Origin: Nocardia testacea NBRC 100365
Lineage (GTDB): Bacteria > Actinomycetota > Actinomycetes > Mycobacteriales > Mycobacteriaceae
Length of the DNA: 64,000 nt
Direction of reading: 5' to 3'
NCBI RefSeq assembly: GCF_000308775.1
Contig: NZ_BAGJ01000268.1
Span: 1 to 64,000, forward strand
Positions 58,045 to 64,000 of the stretch are shown in pieces (position 1 is the stretch's first letter; every line of letters begins with the position of its first letter). The position numbers were made by a program, and so were the translations under genes. The notes under the pieces are model-generated. The model made no database searches. It worked only from the letters and a program-made list of their open reading frames with translations, and was not told the DNA's origin.

Positions 58045-58082
58045 CCGGTTCACCCGGTGCGCCCGCGCATCGGGTGAACCGG
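58045..58082 (-). terminator. Intercistronic hairpin after the binding-protein gene
   Basis: CCGGTTCACCCG (58045-58056) and CGGGTGAACCGG (58071-58082) are perfect 12-bp arms with a 14-nt loop, 11 nt after the binding-protein stop and 36 nt before the CoA-transferase start. As the operon continues, it more likely attenuates or protects the upstream message than ends it. Confidence 0.65.
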
Positions 58083-58092
58083 GTCGGCGATA

Positions 58093-59073
58093 TCAGGCGG
58101 GCGCGCCCAGGACGTGCTCGGTCAGCCAGCCCCGGCGCAATACCAGGCCGGTATCCACGGCGCCGCCGATCTTGCCCTGCGCACGGAAGAACGTGACCAG
58201 ATCCTCGGCCCGGGCGATATCCTCGTCGGTGAAATCGCGCGCGCCGAAATCGATCTGGTCCACGGTGCGCCGGGCCTCGGTCGGATCCAGCCGGATCGAC
58301 GCGGACACCGCCCGCGCGGCACGGTCCGGATCGGCGTCGACGATGGCCGCGGCATCGGCCAGCACATCGAACACCTCGACCGCGACCTTCTCGTTGGCGG
58401 CCAGCCACCCTTCGGACGCCACCAGCCATTGCGTGTACTTGGCGCCGAAATCGCCACTGGTGGCCACCACGCGGCCGCCGCCTGCGACCGCCTGCCCGAC
58501 CCAGGGGTCGAACGAGACGAACGCGTCGATATCGCCGCGGCCCAGCAGCGCGGGCTGTTCGGGCGGGCCGGTGGTGATGTGTTCGACAGTGGCCGGATCC
58601 AGCCCGAGGCTCATCAGGTAGAGATCGGTGAAGTACAGGCCGATCCCGGGAAACACGCCGATCTTCCGGATGGACTTCGGATCGATCCCCTCGCGCACCA
58701 CCACCTGGAAGTACCGCGTCGACTCCTCGTACACCCCGAGGGCGCGCAGACTGGGGTTGGCGGCCATCACGGTCAGCGCGGTGGAGTCGGCGTTGCCGGA
58801 CATCTCCGAGGTTCCCGCGACCACATTCTGGGCCGAGGCCGCGCCGCCCTCGGTCTGGACGATCCGGACATCGAGACCGGCCGCCTCGAACATGCCCTCT
58901 TGCTCGGCGAGGAAGAACGGCGCGTAGGACGGATCCACCCCGACCGAGATCCGGATCGCCCCGGAGGCGCCGGCCTGCTGGGTCGCGGGCCGGGTACAGG
59001 CAGTTCCCGCCAGGGCCACCGTGGCGAGCGCGGCAACAGCGACGATCCCGCGCCGCAGGTTCCGGAAATTCAT
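58093..59073 (-). CDS. ABC transporter substrate-binding lipoprotein, orphan paralogue (NMT1/SsuA type)
   Basis: This 326-residue lipoprotein has the signal NFRNLRRGIVAVAALATVAL and Cys26 in AGTACTRPAT, the same cysteine position, following residues and total length as the protein at 46983-47963. Shared regions include SVGVDPSYAPFFLAEQEGMF, NPSLRALGVYEES and RGDIDAFVSFDPWVGQAVAG. Identity is moderate, so it is an older duplicate. GAAGGAG gives a 5-nt spacing to the ATG at 59073 but only 2 nt to 59076. No ATPase or permease is adjacent; it may feed the transporter at 46983-49653 with a second ligand. Confidence 0.88.
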   Translation of the reverse strand: MNFRNLRRGIVAVAALATVALAGTACTRPATQQAGASGAIRISVGVDPSYAPFFLAEQEGMFEAAGLDVRIVQTEGGAASAQNVVAGTSEMSGNADSTALTVMAANPSLRALGVYEESTRYFQVVVREGIDPKSIRKIGVFPGIGLYFTDLYLMSLGLDPATVEHITTGPPEQPALLGRGDIDAFVSFDPWVGQAVAGGGRVVATSGDFGAKYTQWLVASEGWLAANEKVAVEVFDVLADAAAIVDADPDRAARAVSASIRLDPTEARRTVDQIDFGARDFTDEDIARAEDLVTFFRAQGKIGGAVDTGLVLRRGWLTEHVLGAPA

Positions 59074-59093
59074 CATGACTCCTTCGGGCCGGT

Positions 59094-59879
59094 TCAGCGT
59101 CCGCTGAACGACGGGGCACGTTTGTCGAGGAACGCCTGCAGCCCTTCGGCCGCGTCGTCGGTGCGGACGAGTTCGAGGACGGCGTCGAATTCGAGGTTCA
59201 GCGCGTCGTCGAGGGGCAGGTCGCGGCCCTGTTCGACAACGCGTTTGAGCAGTCCGACGGTCCGGGTCGGTTTGGCGGCGAAGGCGGCGGCGAGCTCGCC
59301 GATCCGGTCGTCGAAGCGCGCGTCCGCGACGACTTCGTCCACCAGCCCGATGCGCAGTGCTTCCGCGGCGGGCAGCCGGGTGCCCTCGAGCATGAGCAAT
59401 TTCGCCCGGTGCGTGCCGAGCAGCCGGGGCAGGCGCTGACTGCCGCCCGCGCCGGGGAACAGGCCGAGGTCGATCTCCGGGAAGCCGATGGTCGCCGATT
59501 CGGTCATCACCCGCATATCGCAGGCCAGGGTCAGTTCCGCGCCGCCGCCGAGCGCATGACCGTTGATCGCCGCCAGCACCGGCTTCGGCGCGGTTTCCAG
59601 CAACCGCGCGATATCGATCCACGGCCGCATCGCCCGCTGTGTTTCCTCGGTCAGGTCACGCATCACGCGGATATCAGCGCCCGCGACGAAGAACCGGCCG
59701 GTACCGCGCACGACCAGGCACCGCACCTCGGGGTCCACCGCGAGCGGCTCCAGGGCGGTGCGCAGTTCGGCGATGAGCCCGGGATCGAAGGCATTCGCGG
59801 GCGGGCGGTCCAGGACGACGGTGGCCACTGCGTCCCGGACGGACACACGGACGTGTTGCGGGCTGCTGACAGGGGTCAT
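59094..59879 (-). CDS. Enoyl-CoA hydratase/isomerase
   Basis: This 261-residue crotonase has VATVVLDRPPANAFDPGLIA, FVAGADIRVMRDL, the oxyanion hole in INGHALGGGAELTLACDMRV, and GFPEIDLGLFPGAGGSQRLP, with the catalytic Glu of hydratases in this segment. It should hydrate a trans-2-enoyl-CoA or isomerise a related thioester during side-chain or ring-fragment oxidation. It lies 20 nt before the binding-protein gene in the reverse-strand operon. Confidence 0.9.
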   Translation of the reverse strand: MTPVSSPQHVRVSVRDAVATVVLDRPPANAFDPGLIAELRTALEPLAVDPEVRCLVVRGTGRFFVAGADIRVMRDLTEETQRAMRPWIDIARLLETAPKPVLAAINGHALGGGAELTLACDMRVMTESATIGFPEIDLGLFPGAGGSQRLPRLLGTHRAKLLMLEGTRLPAAEALRIGLVDEVVADARFDDRIGELAAAFAAKPTRTVGLLKRVVEQGRDLPLDDALNLEFDAVLELVRTDDAAEGLQAFLDKRAPSFSGR

Positions 59880-60020
59880 ACCGGCTCCGATGCGAGGGTC
59901 TGGCTGGTTCGTCGAACCGCGGGAGGGTTCGAGTATCGACGATCAGCGTTTTCCCGGGCACGGTCGCGGGTCCGGTGAGCGAACCGGGGCAGCGCCGGCG
60001 GCCTCCGTGGAGCCGCGTGC

Positions 60021-60695
60021 TCAGAGGTTCCAGTGGTAGCGGCTGGTGGGTACCAGGTCGAGTCCGGTGTCCGCGCCGAAGCGGGCGACGCTGGCCATCA
60101 GTTCGGTGATCCGGCGGTCGAGTTCGGCTTGGTCGCCACCGCTGCCGTAGAACGCGTGCGGGTCGGTCATCGCGGCCATGGGGAAATGTTCCTCGACAAC
60201 GGCCGCGATCTCCGGTGCCGCCGGGGTGAGCGTTTCCTCGACGACGTTCTGGATATAGGCCACGGTGTTCTGGGTGCGGATCGCGATCGGGGTGTGGTGG
60301 ACCAGCCAGTACCGCAGGTATTCCGCCCGGGGCATCGACTCGGGGCGGCGGAGCAGCGCGATATCGGCCAGGGCGTCGCTGCGGGTGCCGTCGGGTACCG
60401 GCAGCGGGTCCAGCCGGACGTGCTCGCGGACCCGGTAGGCGTGCGGTGCGGGTTCCTCCGCCGCGTCGGCCACTGTGCCGACAGCGGCGGCGGGGTCGCC
60501 CTCGGTCCATACCGAGACGAGCGCGGTGATCCGCGCGGCCGGGCCGAAGCGCATCATCGCCGGTGCCACATCGGCGTCGTCGAGATTCAGCGCGACGGCG
60601 GTCGCGCCCGCGGCGGCCAGGGCGTTCCGCAGTTCCGGCGCGGCGAGCCGGGCGTCGAGGCCGGTGCCGTGCAGAGCGATGATCAGTTTTGTCAT
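60021..60695 (-). CDS. EthD-domain protein
   Basis: This 224-residue protein has the EthD/dabb-fold motif LLRRPESMPRAEYLRYWLVH and HHTPIAIRTQNTVAYIQNVV, where the conserved His-Tyr set of EthD proteins lies. EthD proteins accompany P450 or oxygenase systems and some act as small cyclases or isomerases. The N-terminal 90 residues look like a second, weaker ferredoxin-like repeat. The ATG is leaderless, with TAGTTT 6 nt upstream on the reverse strand. It may head the reverse operon, 141 nt before the hydratase gene. Confidence 0.8.
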   Translation of the reverse strand: MTKLIIALHGTGLDARLAAPELRNALAAAGATAVALNLDDADVAPAMMRFGPAARITALVSVWTEGDPAAAVGTVADAAEEPAPHAYRVREHVRLDPLPVPDGTRSDALADIALLRRPESMPRAEYLRYWLVHHTPIAIRTQNTVAYIQNVVEETLTPAAPEIAAVVEEHFPMAAMTDPHAFYGSGGDQAELDRRITELMASVARFGADTGLDLVPTSRYHWNL

Positions 60696-60701
60696 CGCGA
60701 A

Positions 60702-60719
60702 AAACTAGCACGTGTTCTA
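60702..60719. promoter_or_regulatory. KstR-like operator over the EthD -10 box
   Basis: TAGCACGTGTTCTA (60706-60719) matches the KstR consensus TNNAACNNGTTNNA with one change (CAC for AAC). Its left end overlaps the reverse-strand -10 box TAGTTT (60707-60702), which is 6 nt from the EthD ATG. It is the only clear palindrome between the divergent EthD and LLM genes. Confidence 0.5.
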
Positions 60720-60751
60720 CTTCAGTCGACCGATCAGCAGAAAGGCCGATT

Positions 60752-61621
60752 ATGCGGTTCACCTACGCCGAGACCATGACCGATCCGTCCTATTACGTCC
60801 CCTTGGCGCAGGCCGCCGAGGCGGCCGGGTACACCTCGATGGTGCTGGCCGACAGCATCGCCTATCCGCGCGATTCCGACGCCACCTATCCCTATACTCT
60901 CGACGGCAGCCGGGAGTTCCTGGAGGACAAGCCGTTCATCGAAACCTTCGTGCTCGCCGCCGCCCTGGCAGCGGCCACCACCACCCTGCGGTTCACCCCG
61001 TTCGTCCTGAAGCTGCCGATCCGCCCGCCGGTACTGGTGGCCAAGCAGGCGGCCTCGGTGGCCGCACTCAGCGGCAACCGGCTCGGACTGGGTGTCGGGA
61101 TCAGCCCGTGGCCCGACGATTTCGAGATCTTCGATGTGCCCTTCGACAAGCGCGGCAAGCGGATGGACGAATGTCTCGACATCGTCCGCGGCCTCACCGC
61201 CGGTGGGTATTTCGAATACCACGGAGAGTTCTTCGACCTGCCAGCGATCAAGATCGCGCCGGTACCCACCGAACCGATTCCGCTGCTCATCGGCGGGCAC
61301 AGCCGTCCCGCGTTGCGCCGGGCCGCGCGGCTCGGTGACGGCTGGATGCACGCCGGAGGCGATCCGGCCGAACTGGACCGGCTGCTCGCCGAACTCGACG
61401 TGTTGCGCGCGGAATACGGCACGCGCGACGATTTCGAAGTGCACGTCATCTCGGTCGACGGGTTCACCGTCGACGGCGTGAAGCGCTTGGAGGACAAGGG
61501 CGTCACCGATGTGATCGTGGGATTCCGTAATCCCTACACCCGTGAGCAGGACACCGAGAGCCTGGACACCAAGATCGCGAACCTGTCGCGGTTCGCCGAG
61601 CGGGTCATCGCCCGCACCTGA
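60752..61621 (+). CDS. LLM-class (luciferase-like) F420- or flavin-dependent oxidoreductase
   Basis: This 289-residue TIM-barrel protein has MRFTYAETMTDPSYYVPLAQ, VLADSIAYPRDSD, LRFTPFVLKLPIRPPVLVAK, then SGNRLGLGVGISPWPDDFEI and PIPLLIGGHSRPALRRAARL, the cofactor-binding loops of bacterial luciferase-like enzymes. It should use F420 or reduced FMN to reduce or oxygenate a pathway intermediate. AGAAAGG lies 8 nt upstream of the ATG. It is divergent from EthD across a KstR-like site. Confidence 0.87.
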   Translation: MRFTYAETMTDPSYYVPLAQAAEAAGYTSMVLADSIAYPRDSDATYPYTLDGSREFLEDKPFIETFVLAAALAAATTTLRFTPFVLKLPIRPPVLVAKQAASVAALSGNRLGLGVGISPWPDDFEIFDVPFDKRGKRMDECLDIVRGLTAGGYFEYHGEFFDLPAIKIAPVPTEPIPLLIGGHSRPALRRAARLGDGWMHAGGDPAELDRLLAELDVLRAEYGTRDDFEVHVISVDGFTVDGVKRLEDKGVTDVIVGFRNPYTREQDTESLDTKIANLSRFAERVIART

Positions 61622-61654
61622 GCGCGTCCGCATCCGGGCGTACCGAGCGATCCG

Positions 61655-61679
61655 ACCGGCCGGGCACGACGGGGCCGGT
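61655..61679 (+). terminator. Hairpin after the LLM oxidoreductase
   Basis: ACCGGCC (61655-61661) and GGCCGGT (61673-61679) form a perfect 7-bp stem with an 11-nt loop, 33 nt after the stop. It lies between convergent genes. Confidence 0.45.
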
Positions 61680-61986
61680 GCCGTGCCGTCGGCGGGTCGT
61701 CGCTCGGTTGCCCGGCGCCCGGTCGTCGCTGGACACCCGATCGCGCTCGCCGTCGGTGTGTCCGGTCGCGTCCGGAAACCGGGCCGCGCGGCCGGCGCCG
61801 GCCCCGTCCGGTCGTCCCCGCCGGGTACGGCACCTTCTCCCGCGCGCCGTTGCCCGGGGTTCGGTATCGCCGCCGCCGACACCCCGCCGGACCTACGGGT
61901 ACCGCATCCTTCGATCCCTCCGCCGAATTCGCCTCCACGGCGCACAACGGTTCAGGCGGATACGGCGGCGAGCGGTCCGGGGCCGG
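61680..61986. other. Gene-free stretch between convergent LLM genes
   Basis: Open frames here are Arg/Pro-rich shadows without domains or ribosome sites. Nothing else is seen. Confidence 0.45.
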
Positions 61987-62835
61987 TTACGACGCGAGCC
62001 CGGAATCCCGGATGGCCTCGGCCAACGGCTCCAGGACTGCCGGATCATGCGGCGGCGGCAGATAGATGATCGCGAGATCCAGCCCTTCGGCGCCCAGCGC
62101 GGCCGCCCACTCGATCAGCTCCGGGTAGCCGAGCCGGGGATCGAGCCGCCGCTGTGCCGAGAGCAGGATCTCCTCGGGATCGCGGCCGATATCGGCGCAG
62201 TGCGCGGCCAGTACCTCGCGCTTGCGCGCGAATTCCGCGGTGGTGCCGTTGACGAAATTCCAGTGCTGGGCATAGCGGGCGGTGATCCGGAGGGTGCGTT
62301 TCTCCCCGTTGCCGCCGATACAGATGGGCGGATGCGGGCGTTGCGGGCCCTTGGGCTCGTTGCGGGCGCCGGTCAGCTGATAGAACTTGCCGTCGAAATC
62401 GGTGGTTTCCCGGCTCAAGAGCCCGATGAGTACCTGGCAGGCCTCCTCGAACCGGTCCATGCGCTCGCTGACGGTGCCGAGCGGGATCCCGTAGGCGCCG
62501 GACTCCTCCTCGTTCCAGCCGGCGCCGATCCCGAGTTCGAGCCGGCCGCCGGAGATGATGTCGAGCGAGGCGGCCATATTGGCCAGCACTGCGGGATGCC
62601 GGTAGTGCACGCCGGTCACCATGGTGCCGAGCCGCAAACGTTCGGTGGCCTGCGCCAGGGCGGTCAGGGTCGTCCAGCCCTCCAGGCACGGCCCGGTGGA
62701 ATCGGAGAAGATCGGATAGAAATGGTCGAAGGTCCATCCGGATTCGTAGATCTCGATATCGTCGGCGGCCCGCCAGACGGCCAGCATATCGGCCCAGGTC
62801 GTGTCCTGCGGTGAGGTCTTGAACGCGAATCGCAT
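61987..62835 (-). CDS. LLM-class F420-dependent oxidoreductase
   Basis: This 282-residue protein is chosen from ATG 62835, which lies 6 nt after a -10 box and is therefore leaderless; GTG 62841 directly abuts the -10 and cannot be transcribed from it. Motifs include LRLGTMVTGVHYRHPAVLAN, GGRLELGIGAGWNEEESGAY and PPICIGGNGEKRTLRITARY, typical of F420-dependent members. It is only distantly related to the LLM protein at 60752. Expression is probably switched by a MerR-family protein encoded elsewhere. Confidence 0.86.
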   Translation of the reverse strand: MRFAFKTSPQDTTWADMLAVWRAADDIEIYESGWTFDHFYPIFSDSTGPCLEGWTTLTALAQATERLRLGTMVTGVHYRHPAVLANMAASLDIISGGRLELGIGAGWNEEESGAYGIPLGTVSERMDRFEEACQVLIGLLSRETTDFDGKFYQLTGARNEPKGPQRPHPPICIGGNGEKRTLRITARYAQHWNFVNGTTAEFARKREVLAAHCADIGRDPEEILLSAQRRLDPRLGYPELIEWAAALGAEGLDLAIIYLPPPHDPAVLEPLAEAIRDSGLAS

Positions 62836-62841
62836 GAGCAC

Positions 62842-62872
62842 AGGCTAGAAGTTGGAGTGCACTCCAGGTCAA
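62842..62872 (-). promoter_or_regulatory. MerR-type promoter with 19-bp spacer and palindromic operator
   Basis: Read on the reverse strand: TTGACC (62872-62867), a 19-nt spacer that begins with the perfect palindrome TGGAGTGCACTCCA (62866-62853), then TAGCCT (62847-62842). A 19-20 nt spacer with the dyad inside it is the hallmark of MerR-activated promoters. The ATG follows 6 nt after the -10. Confidence 0.75.
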
Positions 62873-63119
62873 GCCGAATCGCGGTGCTGTGCCCCGGCGA
62901 ATCGGGGCGGGGAACCGCGGGCGCCGCCCCTCGGCCACGCGGGTGGATCCACCGGCGTCGGCGAGTCGTCGTTCGCACACCCGGCCCGGCCCTCGCCCGC
63001 CGGGGCTCCGGTGTAGCCCTGCGTCGGAGCGCGGTCTCGCCGCGACGCGAAAGTGCCGAACGCGGCCGGAGGCGCTGGGCGAGTGGGGGTGGTGGCCGCT
63101 GGTCGGGAACGTGCCCGGA
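62873..63119. other. Gene-free stretch right of the MerR-type promoter
   Basis: No coding sequence is supported; open frames are compositionally Arg/Pro-rich. The MMPL terminator hairpin lies at its right end. Confidence 0.45.
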
Positions 63120-63150
63120 CCGCGGTCGCCCTTCTCCAAGGCGACCGCGG
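63120..63150. terminator. Hairpin terminator of the MMPL gene
   Basis: CCGCGGTCGCC (63120-63130) and GGCGACCGCGG (63140-63150) are perfect 11-bp arms with a 9-nt loop, 72 nt past the reverse-strand stop at 63223. Confidence 0.65.
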
Positions 63151-63222
63151 CAGCGCCGAATTCTGCGGCCCGCGGGCCGATCCGACCGTCCGGGCAATGG
63201 ACCAGCGCGCTGCCGGACCGGA

Positions 63223-64000
63223 TCAGTGGGAGGCCAGGACCCGTTCCGCGGCGGAATCTCCGGCGCCACCGTCGAGGCGTTCGGTGAGCTTCTCGCCTTC
63301 GATATCGAAGGTGGGCACCAGCGGTGCCAGCCACCTCGGCATCCACCAGATCCGCTCGCCCACGATCAACATGAACGCGGGGACGATGAGCATTCGCACC
63401 AGGAAAGCGTCGGCGAGCACACCGACCGCGAGCGCGAAACCGATGGTCTTCAGGATGACGTCGTCGGTGAGCGCGAATCCGGCGAAGACCCCGACCATGA
63501 TGATCGCGGCGGCGACCACCACGCGGGCGCTGTGGGTGAAGCCTTCGAGCACGGCGCGGCGGGCGGGCGCCCCGTGCACGTAGGCCTCGCGCATCCGGCT
63601 GACCAGGAACACCTCGTAGTCCATGGCGAGACCGAACAGGATGCCGGTCAGCAGGATCGGCAGGATGAACAGCACCGGGCCGGTGCTGTCGAGGCCGATG
63701 AGCTGATTCAGCCAACCCCACTGGAACACCGCGACGGTGGCGCCGAGCGAGACACCGACCGAGAGCAGGAAGCCCAGCGCCGCCTTGATCGGGACCCAGA
63801 TCGAGCGGAATACCGCGATCAGCAGGAAGATCGCGAGCCCCACCACCACGGCGAGGTAGATCGGGAACACCTTGGTCAATTTGTCGGCGATATCGACCCC
63901 GACCGCCGTCTGACCGGTGACCAGCGCGCGGGCTCCGGTCTCGGCGGGCAGCCCGGCGAGGGCGCTGCGGATTTCGGCCACGAGATCCTTGGTGGCCTGA
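63223..64000 (-). CDS. MMPL-family (RND) transporter, C-terminal part
   Basis: The reverse strand is open through the window edge; 259 codons are present and the N-terminal two thirds lie outside. It shows the last membrane bundle of MMPL/RND exporters: LAIFLLIAVFRSIWVPIKA, LPILLTGILFGLAMDYEVFL, with the conserved Asp-Tyr pair of the proton relay, then VFLVSRMREAYVHGAPARRA and VVVAAAIIMVGVFAGFAL. A short basic/acidic tail follows. Such proteins export lipids or drugs across the inner membrane. A hairpin follows the stop. Confidence 0.9.
   Translation of the reverse strand, partial: QATKDLVAEIRSALAGLPAETGARALVTGQTAVGVDIADKLTKVFPIYLAVVVGLAIFLLIAVFRSIWVPIKAALGFLLSVGVSLGATVAVFQWGWLNQLIGLDSTGPVLFILPILLTGILFGLAMDYEVFLVSRMREAYVHGAPARRAVLEGFTHSARVVVAAAIIMVGVFAGFALTDDVILKTIGFALAVGVLADAFLVRMLIVPAFMLIVGERIWWMPRWLAPLVPTFDIEGEKLTERLDGGAGDSAAERVLASH

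Noticed and set aside
55637..59119. 1160-residue reading of the CoA-transferase
   Set aside because: The part before 58009 runs antisense-like through the binding-protein gene, which has its own lipoprotein start and family match; the transferase fold begins at MVESAVRVVELS.
60733..61945. Long reverse-strand frame opposite the LLM gene
   Set aside because: Shadow of the LLM gene, rich in Gly/Arg/His and without domains.
1..64000. tRNA, rRNA, CRISPR, insertion sequence or phage genes
   Set aside because: No transposase, integrase, repeat-spacer array or recognisable tRNA/rRNA sequence was seen on either strand.

Overview
This 64 kb window is a high-GC actinobacterial chromosome segment, most likely Nocardia or a close relative (inference). 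The signs are a mycothiol-dependent maleylpyruvate isomerase-like protein, a DUF574 (SAM) methyltransferase, F420/flavin luciferase-fold oxidoreductases, an MMPL transporter, HTD2-type dehydratases, dense gene packing with ATGA/GTGA overlaps, and several leaderless genes preceded by TANNNT -10 boxes. I saw no rRNA, tRNA, CRISPR array, transposase or integrase. Both ends cut genes: a family 2 glycosyltransferase at the left and an MMPL transporter at the right.

Layout. (1) 1-9.8 kb is a surface-glycan or glycoconjugate locus: carbamoyltransferase, UDP-glucuronate-decarboxylase-like epimerase, five glycosyltransferases, a polysaccharide pyruvyl transferase-like protein and an aldehyde dehydrogenase, read outward from a short divergent region. 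(2) 9.8-25.6 kb is a patchwork of single genes: DUF574 methyltransferase, two tiny secreted proteins, Nudix hydrolase, tandem PAP2 phosphatase, SARP-like regulator, CBS protein, class III cyclase, an imine-reductase-like enzyme with its ArsR repressor, succinate-semialdehyde dehydrogenase, a CGNR regulator and an epoxide hydrolase. Two gene fragments (PucR C-terminus, family 5 solute-binding protein) and a candidate small RNA with a U-tract terminator lie here. (3) 25.6-33.6 kb is a LacI-controlled catabolic operon (CoA-transferase, MHS transporter, MaoC hydratase, ketoglutarate-semialdehyde-type dehydrogenase, a solute-binding-like protein without signal peptide, FAH-fold enzyme). A tandem 12-bp operator lies in the divergent promoter region. 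(4) 33.6-35.6 kb holds two decayed genes around an intact TetR gene.

(5) 37.3-62.9 kb is a large catabolic island that looks built to degrade an aromatic or polycyclic compound. A Rieske oxygenase with 7Fe ferredoxin and ferredoxin reductase would hydroxylate the ring. An SDR and a DapB-like enzyme could dehydrogenate or reduce intermediates, and a LigB-type dioxygenase would open the ring. Alpha/beta hydrolases and an HTD2-type hydratase pair would process the product. Acyl-CoA synthetase, a tandem CoA-transferase and an enoyl-CoA hydratase would finish the side chain, and an NMT1-type ABC importer with two paralogous binding proteins would bring substrate in. TetR and IclR regulators, a KstR-like site and a MerR-type promoter suggest layered control.

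The least expected parts of the island are an M20-family protein that has lost its metal ligands, a hydrolase-fold protein without a catalytic nucleophile, and a 39-residue membrane microprotein, all inside tightly coupled operons. The substrate cannot be read from sequence alone.
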